Below are positions 50,204 through 58,334 of a DNA stretch of 64,000 bases, piece after piece; position 1 is the stretch's first letter, and each line of letters starts with the position of its first letter. The position numbers were made by a program, and so were the translations under genes. Source of the DNA: TMP-86 sp044226865 (lineage in GTDB: Bacteria; Pseudomonadota; Gammaproteobacteria; Steroidobacterales; Steroidobacteraceae). Under the pieces are notes generated by a model. It made no database searches. It was not told where the DNA came from and saw only the letters and a program-made list of their open reading frames with translations. Location of the stretch: positions 868,001 through 932,000 of the forward strand of contig JBGAGE010000001.1 of the NCBI GenBank assembly GCA_044226865.1. The letters are read 5' to 3'.

Positions 50204-51568
50204 ATGTTCGACCGTCTCACCGAACGGCTCTCGCAAGCCGTCAATGCCCTGTCCGGCCGTGGCCGGATCACCGAAGACAACGTCGCGGAGACCGTGCGCC
50301 AGGTGCGCATGGCGCTGCTCGAAGCGGACGTCGCGCTGCCCGTGGTGAAGGAATTCACCGACGGCGTGCGCGCCCGGGCGCTGGGCGCCGATGTCACCAA
50401 GAGCCTCACGCCCGGCCAGGCCTTCATCAAGATCGTGCACGAGGAGCTCACCCGCCTGATGGGCGAGGCCAGCACGGGCTTGAACCTGCGCGCGCAACGG
50501 CCCGTGGTGGTGTTGCTGGCCGGCCTGCAGGGCGCCGGCAAGACCACCACGGCGGGCAAGCTGGCGCGCTGGCTGATCGAGAAGCAGGGCAAGAAGGTGT
50601 TGATGTGCAGCACCGATGTCTATCGGCCCGCCGCCATCCTGCAATTACAGACGCTGGCGCAGCAGGTGGGGGCGGGTTTCGCCGCCGCCAGCGAATCGGA
50701 GAAGCCGCTGGACATCGCCAAGCGCGCGCTCACCGAGGCCACCCTGCAGGCCTACGATGTCATGCTGCTCGACACCGCCGGCCGGCTGCACGTCGACGCG
50801 GAAATGATGGCCGAGGTGCGCGAGCTGGAAGCGGGCATTCATCCGCACGAGCGCCTGTTCGTGGTGGACAGCATGGCCGGCCAGGATGCGGTGAATTCCG
50901 CCAAGGCGTTCAACGAGGCCCTGAGCCTGACCGGTGTGGTGCTGACCAAGGCCGATGGCGATGCCCGTGGCGGTGCCGCCTTGTCGGTGCGTCAGGTCAC
51001 CGGCAAGCCCATCCTGTTCATCGGCACGGGCGAAAAATCCGACGCCCTGGAATTGTTCCAACCCGAGCGCATCGCCTCGCGGATCCTGGGGATGGGCGAT
51101 GTCCTGTCCCTGGTGGAGCAGGTGCAGGAAAAGGCGGACCTGGAAAAGGCGGATAAACTTGCCCAGAAGCTGCAGAAGGGCAAGAACTTCGACCTCTCCG
51201 ACCTGCGCGATCAACTCGCCCAAATAGGTCAAATGGGGGGCATGGCCTCGCTCCTGGACAAGCTGCCGGCCCACCTGCAGGCCAACGCGGCCGCGGCAGC
51301 CTCCCAGGTCAACGAAAAGACCATGCGCCGCCAGATGGGCATCATCGATTCCATGACCCCGCGGGAACGCCGCCGCCCCGACATCATCGACAATTCCCGC
51401 AAGCGGCGTATCGCCAATGGTGCCGGCGTGCAGATCGCCGACGTCAACCGCCTGTTGAAGCAATTCGACCAGATGCAGAAAACCATGAAGAAATTCATGA
51501 AGGGCGGGATGATGAAGAACATGATGCGGGGCATGGCCGGGCGCCTCCCGCCAGGGTTTCGCGGCTAA
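50204..51568 (+). CDS. ffh: signal recognition particle protein Ffh
   Basis: A 454-residue SRP54. The N domain (MFDRLTERLSQAVNALSGRG) precedes the G domain with G1 GLQGAGKTTTAGKLARWL, DVYRPAAILQLQ, DTAGRLHVD and TKADGDARGGAALS. The M domain at about 300-450 is Met-rich (MQKTMKKFMKGGMMKNMMRG), binding signal peptides and 4.5S RNA (RIANGAG). It targets nascent inner-membrane proteins. The 4.5S RNA gene is not in this window. The 170 bases to rpsP are GC-rich with the rpsP promoter near their end. Confidence 0.99.
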   Translation: MFDRLTERLSQAVNALSGRGRITEDNVAETVRQVRMALLEADVALPVVKEFTDGVRARALGADVTKSLTPGQAFIKIVHEELTRLMGEASTGLNLRAQRPVVVLLAGLQGAGKTTTAGKLARWLIEKQGKKVLMCSTDVYRPAAILQLQTLAQQVGAGFAAASESEKPLDIAKRALTEATLQAYDVMLLDTAGRLHVDAEMMAEVRELEAGIHPHERLFVVDSMAGQDAVNSAKAFNEALSLTGVVLTKADGDARGGAALSVRQVTGKPILFIGTGEKSDALELFQPERIASRILGMGDVLSLVEQVQEKADLEKADKLAQKLQKGKNFDLSDLRDQLAQIGQMGGMASLLDKLPAHLQANAAAAASQVNEKTMRRQMGIIDSMTPRERRRPDIIDNSRKRRIANGAGVQIADVNRLLKQFDQMQKTMKKFMKGGMMKNMMRGMAGRLPPGFRG

Positions 51569-51678
51569 AACCACCTCCCCGGGTGGGCTCCCGCGCCGGC
51601 TTTGGAACCTTTCGGGGTCCCCTTGGGCCCTGCAATCCGGCCCCGCGCCGGGCCGGTCCCCGCAAGGCCTCTTTGCAT

Positions 51679-51708
51679 TTGCGTAAGTGCATTGTTTTCA
51701 AATAGAAT
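51679..51708 (+). promoter_or_regulatory. promoter of the rpsP-rimM-trmD-rplS operon
   Basis: TTGCGT (51679-51684) and TAGAAT (51703-51708) with an 18-base spacer. The start would be about 25 bases before the rpsP ATG, leaving room for the AAGGTG ribosome binding site. Confidence 0.6.
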
Positions 51709-51738
51709 TCGCGGCTCAGTTTTGCAAGGTGCGCACAG

Positions 51739-51990
51739 ATGGTGACGATTCGTTTGACCCGCCGCGGCGGCAAGAAGACCCCCTTCTATCACGTCGTGGT
51801 GACGGACAGCCGCAAGCGGCAGGGCGGCACGAGCCTCGAGAGCGTCGGGATCTTCAATCCCGTAGCGCGGGGTGCGGAAGTCAAGCTGCGGCTGGAATTG
51901 GCGCGCATCGACCATTGGGTCAAGCAGGGCGCGCACATGTCCGATCGCGTCAAGCAACTCGTGACCACGTATCGCAAGCAGGCGGCCTGA
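51739..51990 (+). CDS. rpsP: 30S ribosomal protein S16
   Basis: An 83-residue bS16 with MVTIRLTRRGGKKTPFYHVV, VTDSRKRQGGTSLESVGIFN and RIDHWVKQGAHMSDRVKQL. It leads the conserved rpsP-rimM-trmD-rplS operon, with 37 bases before rimM. Confidence 0.99.
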   Translation: MVTIRLTRRGGKKTPFYHVVVTDSRKRQGGTSLESVGIFNPVARGAEVKLRLELARIDHWVKQGAHMSDRVKQLVTTYRKQAA

Positions 51991-52027
51991 CGGCGAGGTA
52001 GAGACAGGCCGGCGCCATGAGCCGCCC

Positions 52028-52546
52028 GTGAGCGACGCAAAACCGGCGCTCATCGCTCTGGCCACCATCGGCGCTCCCTTCGGCGTGCGCGGTTGGGTGA
52101 AGATCCAGTCTCACATCGAACCGCCCGAACGCATTTTTGATTATCCCGTGTGGAGCGTCGCGCGCAACGAGCGCAGCGATATCCACAAGGTCGAAAGCAG
52201 CGGGCGATCCGCTGGCATGTTGACGGCGAAGTTGGCCGGCGTGAACGACCGCGATGCGGCCGCCGCCCTGACCGGCGCCACGGTGATGGTGCCGCGGAGC
52301 GAATTGCCGGCGCCGGCCGCAAGGGAGTTTTATCGGGCCGATCTGATCGGCTTCGAGGTGAAGACGGTGGACGGTCGCGTGCTGGGCACGCTGCAGTATT
52401 TCGTCGAGACCCCGGCGCATGCGCTGATGATGGTCGGCGAGGGCAGGCAGGCGCAGTTGGTGCCGGCGGTTCCGGCGCACATCCGGCGCGTGGACCTGGC
52501 GGCGCGCACCGTGGTGGTGGATTGGGACGAAGGCGCCGGGGCCTGA
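52028..52546 (+). CDS. rimM: 16S rRNA maturation factor RimM
   Basis: A 172-residue 30S assembly factor that binds S19. The N-terminal domain has LIALATIGAPFGVRGWVKIQ and AALTGATVMVPRSELP. The PRC-barrel domain follows (REFYRADLIGFEVKT, LMMVGEGRQAQLVPAVP). The GTG at 52028 is the likely start; an ATG ten bases earlier is out of frame. trmD starts five bases after the stop. Confidence 0.97.
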   Translation: MSDAKPALIALATIGAPFGVRGWVKIQSHIEPPERIFDYPVWSVARNERSDIHKVESSGRSAGMLTAKLAGVNDRDAAAALTGATVMVPRSELPAPAAREFYRADLIGFEVKTVDGRVLGTLQYFVETPAHALMMVGEGRQAQLVPAVPAHIRRVDLAARTVVVDWDEGAGA

Positions 52547-52550
52547 CGGC

Positions 52551-53288
52551 ATGCGCATCACGGTGGTGACGCTGTTTCCTGCCATGATCCGTGAGGCGCT
52601 CGCGCATGGCGTGGTGGGGCGGGCGGTAACGCAAGGGTTGCTGCAGGTGGATTGCGTGGACCCACGCGAATTCACCCAGGACGTGCATCGCACCGTGGAC
52701 GACCGCCCGTATGGCGGTGGACCCGGGATGGTGCTGAAGGTGGAGCCGATGCGGGCGGCGCTGCAGAGCGCGCAGGCGCGGATGCCGGCGGCCAGCCGGC
52801 GCATCTACCTCGGTGCGGAGGGGCAACGGTTCGACCAGGCCAAGGCGCGCGAGGCGCTGCAGTGGCCGGGCCTGATCCTGGTGGCGGGGCGCTACGAGGG
52901 CGTGGACCAGCGGTTGCTGGATACGCATATCGATGCGACCTGGTCGATAGGCGATTACGTGCTGTCGGGCGGTGAGTTGCCGGCGCTGGTGGTGATCGAC
53001 GCCATCGCCCGGTTGCTGCCGGGCACGCTGGGCTCGGCGCAGTCGGCGGTGGAGGAATCGCACAGCGATGGCCTCCTGGATTGGCCGCATTACACGCGGC
53101 CCGAGCAGATCGAAGGCCAGCGGGTGCCGCAGGTGCTGCTGTCGGGCGATCATGCCGCGATCCGCCGCTGGCGGTTGCGGGAAGCGCTGGGCCGGACCTG
53201 GCAGCGGCGGCCGGATCTGCTGGAGCAGCGCCGGTTGAGCGATGAAGAAAGGGTTTTGCTGGAAGAATTCAAGGCGCGCCGCAATTGA
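52551..53288 (+). CDS. trmD: tRNA (guanine-N1)-methyltransferase
   Basis: A 245-residue SPOUT enzyme that methylates G37 and prevents frameshifting. Signatures are MRITVVTLFPAMIREALAHG, VDDRPYGGGPGMVLKVEP, LVAGRYEGVDQRLLDTHID and the knot IGDYVLSGGELPALVVIDA. The C-terminal helical domain recognises the anticodon arm (GLLDWPHYTRPEQIEG, VLLSGDHAAIRRWR). Fully standard. Confidence 0.99.
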   Translation: MRITVVTLFPAMIREALAHGVVGRAVTQGLLQVDCVDPREFTQDVHRTVDDRPYGGGPGMVLKVEPMRAALQSAQARMPAASRRIYLGAEGQRFDQAKAREALQWPGLILVAGRYEGVDQRLLDTHIDATWSIGDYVLSGGELPALVVIDAIARLLPGTLGSAQSAVEESHSDGLLDWPHYTRPEQIEGQRVPQVLLSGDHAAIRRWRLREALGRTWQRRPDLLEQRRLSDEERVLLEEFKARRN

Positions 53289-53331
53289 CGGTGCGCTGGT
53301 AGAGATCGGGACCATCGAGGACGGAAAGACA

Positions 53332-53676
53332 GTGAACAAGATCATCCAAGAACTCAACGCCGAGCGTGCCAATGCCAAGTTTCCGGAGTTCGCGCCCGGC
53401 GACACGGTGGTGGTGCAGGTGAAGGTGGTCGAAGGCGACCGCGAGCGCGTGCAGGCCTACGAAGGCGTGGTCATCGCCATCAAGAACCGCGGCCTGAACT
53501 CCTCGTTCACGGTGCGCAAGATCTCGCACGGCGAGGGCGTGGAGCGCGTGTTCCAGACGCATAGCCCGGCCATCACGGAAGTCAGCGTCAAGCGCCGCGG
53601 CAACGTGCGCCGCGCCAAGCTGTACTACCTGCGCGACCTGTCCGGCAAGGCCGCCCGCATCGAAGAAAAGGTCTGA
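53332..53676 (+). CDS. rplS: 50S ribosomal protein L19
   Basis: A 114-residue bL19 with FAPGDTVVVQVKVVEGDRER, VQAYEGVVIAIKNRGLNSSF, VRKISHGEGVERVFQTHSP and RRAKLYYLRDLSGKAARI. The GTG at 53332 gives the family start NKIIQELN and follows GAGGACGG. It ends the rpsP operon; sppA starts five bases after its stop. Confidence 0.98.
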   Translation: MNKIIQELNAERANAKFPEFAPGDTVVVQVKVVEGDRERVQAYEGVVIAIKNRGLNSSFTVRKISHGEGVERVFQTHSPAITEVSVKRRGNVRRAKLYYLRDLSGKAARIEEKV

Positions 53677-53681
53677 CCTGA

Positions 53682-55559
53682 TTGGGCATCGGCGCGACGC
53701 TGTCGAGCCTTGCGCACCTCGTCTGGAAGATTCTCGACGGGATCCGCAAGGTTCTGCATCTCGCGCTGCTGCTGATCATCTTCGGCTTCCTGCTGGCGCT
53801 GCTGCATAACGCGGTGCCGGTGCTGCCGTCCACGGCAGCGCTGATCATCGCGCCGGAGGGCGCGCTGGTCGAACAACTCTCCACCGACGCGGTGCGCCGC
53901 GCCATCGGCCAGGCCTCCGGAGGCCCCGCGCCGGAAACCCTGCTTCCCGACGTGCTCGATGCCATCGCCGCCGCCAAGGACGATCCGCGCATCAAGGTCA
54001 TCCTGCTCGACACCGGTTCGCTCGATGCCAGCGGGTTGTCCAAGCTGCAGGAAGTGGGCGCGGCTTTGCGCGATTTCCGCTCCTCGGGCAAGCGTGTGAT
54101 ATCGGTGGGAGATTCCTTCGACCAGGGCCAGTACTACCTGGCCGCGCAGGCGAGCGAGGTCTACCTCGATCCCCTCGGCCTGATCTACATCGATGGTTAC
54201 AGCTACTACCGCATGTTCCTGAAAGGCGCGGTGGACAAGCTCGGCGTCGACATCAATGTGTTCAAGGTCGGCACCTACAAGAGCTTCACCGACCAGTTCT
54301 CGCGCACGGACATGGCGCCCACGGAGCGCGAGGAGACTTCCATCTGGCTGGCGGCGCTGTGGAATGCCTACCAGCAGGATGTCACGCGCGCCCGCTCGCT
54401 GCAGCCTGGCGCCGTGATGGACTACGTCACGCAGGCGCCGGCGGCGCTGGCGGTGGTGCAGGGGGATGCCGCCAAGCTCGCCCTGCAACGAGGGCTGGTG
54501 ACGGCGTTGAAGAGCCGGCGCCAGGTCTCGGATGATCTCAAGACGCTGGTGGGCGAGGATTCCAGCACGCACTCGTTCAACCAGGTGCCGATGAACGAGT
54601 ACCTGCAGGTGGTGCGCGGCAAGAAAAAATTCAAGCCGGGTGCGGATGCGCGCGTGGGCATCGTGGTGGCCTCGGGCGACATCCTCGATGGCCACCAGGC
54701 ACCAGGCAAGATCGGCGGGGATTCCACTTCCGACCTGCTGCGCGAGGCGCGCTTCAACAAGGCCATCAAGGCGGTGGTGCTGCGCGTGGACAGCCCCGGA
54801 GGCAGCATGTTCGCCTCCGAGCAGATCCTGCGCGAGGTGCAGGCGCTGCGCAAGGCGGGCAAGCCCGTGGTCGTGTCCATGAGCACCTACGCGGCGTCCG
54901 GCGGTTACTACATCGCGGCGGCGGCCAATCAGATCTTCGCCAGTCCCACCACCATCACGGGTTCCATCGGCGTGTTTGCGGTGATACCCACTTTCCAGCG
55001 CACCCTGGAGAAGCTCGGCGTCACCATCGATGGGGTGGGCACGACGCCCATGGCCGGCGATCTGCGCCTGGACCGTCCCATCGGTCCCGCCAGCCGCCAG
55101 CTGCTGCAATCGGGCGTGGAGCACGCCTACGCGCAATTCCTGCAGCGCGTGGCGGAGGGTCGCAAGAAGAGCGTCGATGATGTGGACAGGATCGCGCAGG
55201 GCCGCGTGTGGGCGGGCGTGGACGCCCAGCGACTCGGCCTCGTGGATCACCTGGGCGGTTTGAAGGACGCCACCGACGCGGCCGCGAAACTCGCCGACCT
55301 CGGCACCGATTACGACACGGAATATCTCCAGCAGGACCTGAGCCTGCGGGAAGAGCTGCTGACGCAGCTGCGCACCCAGGGCGTGCAGCTGGCGGTGCGC
55401 GCGGGATTGGTGAGCCAGACGCCGCTGCAGGCCGCCATCGACCCGCTGCTCGAGCAGGCGCGCACCATCGCGGCGCTCAAGGATCCGCGCGGGCTCTACA
55501 GCTATTGCTGGTGCCGCGAACCGGCGAGTGCCCTCAAAGCGCTGACCAGTCCAAGATGA
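53682..55559 (+). CDS. sppA: signal peptide peptidase SppA, 67K type
   Basis: A 625-residue membrane protease degrading released signal peptides. An N-terminal helix (about 20-45, VLHLALLLIIFGFLLALLH) anchors it. It has two tandem S49 domains: the first supplies the catalytic Lys near 200 (VFKVGTYKSFTDQFSR), the second the Ser near 406 (STYAASGGYYIAAAA), as in E. coli SppA. The start is TTG at 53682. The C-terminus (YCWCREPASALKALTSP) is unusual and runs 26 bases into the opposing tdh gene. Confidence 0.94.
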   Translation: MGIGATLSSLAHLVWKILDGIRKVLHLALLLIIFGFLLALLHNAVPVLPSTAALIIAPEGALVEQLSTDAVRRAIGQASGGPAPETLLPDVLDAIAAAKDDPRIKVILLDTGSLDASGLSKLQEVGAALRDFRSSGKRVISVGDSFDQGQYYLAAQASEVYLDPLGLIYIDGYSYYRMFLKGAVDKLGVDINVFKVGTYKSFTDQFSRTDMAPTEREETSIWLAALWNAYQQDVTRARSLQPGAVMDYVTQAPAALAVVQGDAAKLALQRGLVTALKSRRQVSDDLKTLVGEDSSTHSFNQVPMNEYLQVVRGKKKFKPGADARVGIVVASGDILDGHQAPGKIGGDSTSDLLREARFNKAIKAVVLRVDSPGGSMFASEQILREVQALRKAGKPVVVSMSTYAASGGYYIAAAANQIFASPTTITGSIGVFAVIPTFQRTLEKLGVTIDGVGTTPMAGDLRLDRPIGPASRQLLQSGVEHAYAQFLQRVAEGRKKSVDDVDRIAQGRVWAGVDAQRLGLVDHLGGLKDATDAAAKLADLGTDYDTEYLQQDLSLREELLTQLRTQGVQLAVRAGLVSQTPLQAAIDPLLEQARTIAALKDPRGLYSYCWCREPASALKALTSPR

Positions 55560-56565
55560 CCTTGCCGGATTTTCCGGAAGCCATCACCTCGAACCCTTCC
55601 TGGAAATCGCGGATGCCGAAGCGGTGGGTGATCACCGGCCGCACGTCCAGTCCGCTCTGCAGCATGCTCGACATCTTGTACCAGGTCTCGAACATCTCGC
55701 GGCCGTAGATGCCCTTGATGACCAGACCCTTGAAGATCACCTGATTCCAGTCGATGGCCGTATCGCCGGGCGGAATCCCCAGGAGGGAGATGCTGCCGCC
55801 GTGATTCATGGTGCGCAGCATCTCGCGCAGCGCGGTGGCATTTCCCGACATCTCGAAACCCACATCGAAGCCTTCCTCCATCCCCAGGTCCTTCATGGCC
55901 GAATCCAGCGATTCGCGCGTCACGTTGAGGGCGCGCGAGGCGCCCATGCGCCGCGCCAGGTCGAGGCGGAAATCGTTGATGTCCGTGATCACGACGTGGC
56001 GCGCGCCGCAATGCCGCGCGATGGCCACCGCCATGATGCCGATTGGACCGGCGCCGGTGATCAACACGTCCTCGCCGACCACGTTGAAAGCCAGCGCCGT
56101 GTGCGTCGCATTGCCGAAGGGATCGAGGATGGAGGCAACCTCGTCGTCGATGGCCGCGGGCAGCTTGAATACGTTGGAGGCGGGCAGCGCCAGGTATTCG
56201 GCGAAGGAGCCCGGCCGGTTGACGCCCACGCCCTGCGTGTTGCGGCACAGGTGGCGCCGGCCGGCGCGGCAATTGCGGCAATGGCCGCAGGTGATGTGGC
56301 CTTCGCCGGAGACGCGGTCGCCGATCGCAAGCCCGCGCACCTCCACGCCCATGTCGACGATCTCACCCGAATACTCGTGGCCCACCGCCATGGGCACCGG
56401 CACCGTCTTCTGCGCCCAGGCGTCCCAGTTGTAGATGTGCATGTCGGTGCCGCAGATGGCCGAGCGATGCGTCTTGATCAGCACGTCGTTGTGCCCGACC
56501 GCCGGCTCGGCCACGTCCTGCAACCAGATGCCGGGTTCCGCCCTTGCCTTGACCAGTGCTTTCAT
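55534..56565 (-). CDS. tdh: L-threonine 3-dehydrogenase
   Basis: A 343-residue zinc-dependent MDR dehydrogenase converting threonine to 2-amino-3-ketobutyrate. The catalytic zinc Cys is in HRSAICGTDMHIYNWDAW. The structural zinc site is CGHCRNCRAGRRHLC. The nucleotide fold has GAGPIGIMAVAIA followed by ITDINDFRLDLA. The start overlaps the kbl stop by four bases, the standard kbl-tdh operon. The 3' end overlaps sppA by 26 bases, convergently. Confidence 0.98.
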   Translation of the reverse strand: MKALVKARAEPGIWLQDVAEPAVGHNDVLIKTHRSAICGTDMHIYNWDAWAQKTVPVPMAVGHEYSGEIVDMGVEVRGLAIGDRVSGEGHITCGHCRNCRAGRRHLCRNTQGVGVNRPGSFAEYLALPASNVFKLPAAIDDEVASILDPFGNATHTALAFNVVGEDVLITGAGPIGIMAVAIARHCGARHVVITDINDFRLDLARRMGASRALNVTRESLDSAMKDLGMEEGFDVGFEMSGNATALREMLRTMNHGGSISLLGIPPGDTAIDWNQVIFKGLVIKGIYGREMFETWYKMSSMLQSGLDVRPVITHRFGIRDFQEGFEVMASGKSGKVILDWSAL

Positions 56566-57770
56566 CGTGATTCCCGTGTGGACAAGCCGATGTCGCGCGC
56601 CGCCTGCCCGAAGGCGGCGATCACGCGGTCCAGTTGTTCGAGGCTGTGCGCGGCATTCATCTGCGTGCGGATGCGTGCCTTGCCCCGCGGCACCACGGGG
56701 AAGGAGAAGGCGATGACGTACACGCCCAGCGCCTGCAACCGGTCGGCAAGGGCGACGGCCACGCGCGCATCGCCCAGCATGATGGGAATGATGGGGTGCT
56801 CGCCCGGAAGCAGCGTGAACCCCTGCGCCTGCATGCCGGCACGGAAATGCGCCGCGTTGGCGTGGAGCCGTTGGCGCAGGTCGCCGGAAGTGTCCAGCAG
56901 GTCGAGCACGCGCAGCGTGGTGGCGGCCACCACCGGCGCCACCGTGTTGGAAAACAGGTAGGGCCGGGAGCGTTGCCGCAGCCAGGCCACGATTTCCTTG
57001 CGCGCCGCCACGTAGCCGCCGCTCGCGCCGCCCAGGGCCTTGCCCAGCGTGCCGGTGAGGATGTCCACGCGATCGATCACGCCGCGGTGCTCATGGGTGC
57101 CACGGCCGCGGGCGCCCATGAAACCGGTGGCGTGTGAATCGTCCACCATCACCAGCGCCGCATACTTCTGCGCCAGGTCGCAGATGTCCTTCAGCCTGGC
57201 GATGGAACCGTCCATGGAGAACACGCCGTCGGTGGCGATCAGCCGCACGCGCGCATCCTGCGAGTCCTTCAAGGCTTGCTCCAGTTCGTTCAGGTCGTCG
57301 TTGGCGTATCGCAGCCGGCGCGCCTTGCACAGGCGGATGCCGTCGATGATGCTGGCATGATTCAGCGCATCGCTGATCACCGCGTCCTGCTCGTCCAGCA
57401 GCGTTTCGAACAGGCCGCCGTTGGCATCGAAGCACGAGGAGTACAGGATGGTGTCATCCGTGCCCAGGAACGCGCTCAGGCGCTCCTCCAGTTCGCGGTG
57501 CACGGTCTGCGTGCCGCAGATGAAGCGCACCGAGGCCATGCCATAGCCGTAGCGGTCGATGGCGCGATGTGCGGCTTCCCGCAGGGCGGGGTGGTTGGCA
57601 AGCCCCAGGTAGTTGTTGGCGCACAGGTTGATCATTTCCCGGCCATCCGCCAGGCGCACGGTGGCGCCCTGTGGGGAGGCGATCAGGCGTTCGCGCTTCA
57701 ACAGCCCTTCGGCCTCCAGGGCCTGTTCGTCGTGTCGAAGACGGTCACGAAAGCTGTCGAGCACGCTCAA
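56562..57770 (-). CDS. kbl: 2-amino-3-ketobutyrate CoA ligase (glycine C-acetyltransferase)
   Basis: A 402-residue PLP enzyme that splits 2-amino-3-ketobutyrate with CoA to glycine and acetyl-CoA. Family blocks: MINLCANNYLGLANHPALRE, DTILYSSCFDANGGLFETLL, DGVFSMDGSIARLKDICDLA, VDDSHATGFMGARGRGTHEH, and the PLP Lys in LTGTLGKALGGASGGY. It is first in the kbl-tdh operon, divergent from hslR with 81 bases between. No glycine-riboswitch-like structure fits that gap. Confidence 0.98.
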   Translation of the reverse strand: MSVLDSFRDRLRHDEQALEAEGLLKRERLIASPQGATVRLADGREMINLCANNYLGLANHPALREAAHRAIDRYGYGMASVRFICGTQTVHRELEERLSAFLGTDDTILYSSCFDANGGLFETLLDEQDAVISDALNHASIIDGIRLCKARRLRYANDDLNELEQALKDSQDARVRLIATDGVFSMDGSIARLKDICDLAQKYAALVMVDDSHATGFMGARGRGTHEHRGVIDRVDILTGTLGKALGGASGGYVAARKEIVAWLRQRSRPYLFSNTVAPVVAATTLRVLDLLDTSGDLRQRLHANAAHFRAGMQAQGFTLLPGEHPIIPIMLGDARVAVALADRLQALGVYVIAFSFPVVPRGKARIRTQMNAAHSLEQLDRVIAAFGQAARDIGLSTRESR

Positions 57771-57840
57771 GATTCCCGGGGGTTCGAAGTTGGCTGGGGC
57801 GCGCCTTTGCGGCGCGGATGTCGGGGTCGATTGTAGCGAT

Positions 57841-57846
57841 TATACT
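57841..57846 (+). promoter_or_regulatory. -10 box giving a probable leaderless hslR transcript
   Basis: TATACT ends five bases before the ATG at 57852. Transcription would start at the initiation codon. The -35 region is weak and no ribosome binding site is present. Confidence 0.55.
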
Positions 57847-57851
57847 GGCGC

Positions 57852-58283
57852 ATGGGCGCTGCAGGCGATGATGACGAGGACGAGCAGGACACCGGCAATC
57901 CGGCGCGCTTGCGCCTCGACAAGTGGTTGTGGTGTGCGCGATTTTACAAGACACGCTCGCTGGCGGCGCAGGCTCTGGGCGGCGGCAAGGCCCATTTGAA
58001 CGGCGAGCGCGTCAAGCCGGCGCACGTGGTGCGCGTGGGCGATGTGGTCAGCGTGGTCCACAATGGCGTGGTGGCCGAGTACCGGGTGCTGGCGCTTCCC
58101 GCACGGCGTGGCCCCGCCGCCGAAGCGGCCGCTGCCTATGCGGAGACGGATGCCAGCCGCGAGCGCCGCGAGCGCTTTCGCGAGCAGCATCGCCTCGCTT
58201 CCCTGAGCCGGCCACGCTCGGAGGAAAGGCCCGACAAGCGTGAACGGCGCATCCTGTTGAAGCTCCAGCGCGGACAACAATGA
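57852..58283 (+). CDS. hslR: heat shock protein 15, S4-domain ribosome-rescue factor
   Basis: A 143-residue Hsp15 homologue. The S4 domain is at about 19-65 (RLRLDKWLWCARFYKTRSLA, GKAHLNGERVKPAHVVRVGD). An Arg/Glu-rich tail follows. Hsp15 binds free 50S subunits that carry a nascent chain after heat stress. An acidic N-terminal extension (AGDDDEDEQD) precedes the domain. It is followed after 51 bases by putA. Confidence 0.94.
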   Translation: MGAAGDDDEDEQDTGNPARLRLDKWLWCARFYKTRSLAAQALGGGKAHLNGERVKPAHVVRVGDVVSVVHNGVVAEYRVLALPARRGPAAEAAAAYAETDASRERRERFREQHRLASLSRPRSEERPDKRERRILLKLQRGQQ

Positions 58284-58334
58284 CGAACCAAGGCGCCAGC
58301 GCGCCGTGAATAAGACAACTCCAAGGATCCTCAC

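Noticed and set aside
57771..57851. Glycine riboswitch upstream of kbl
   Set aside because: The gap is only 81 bases and lacks the paired aptamer pattern.
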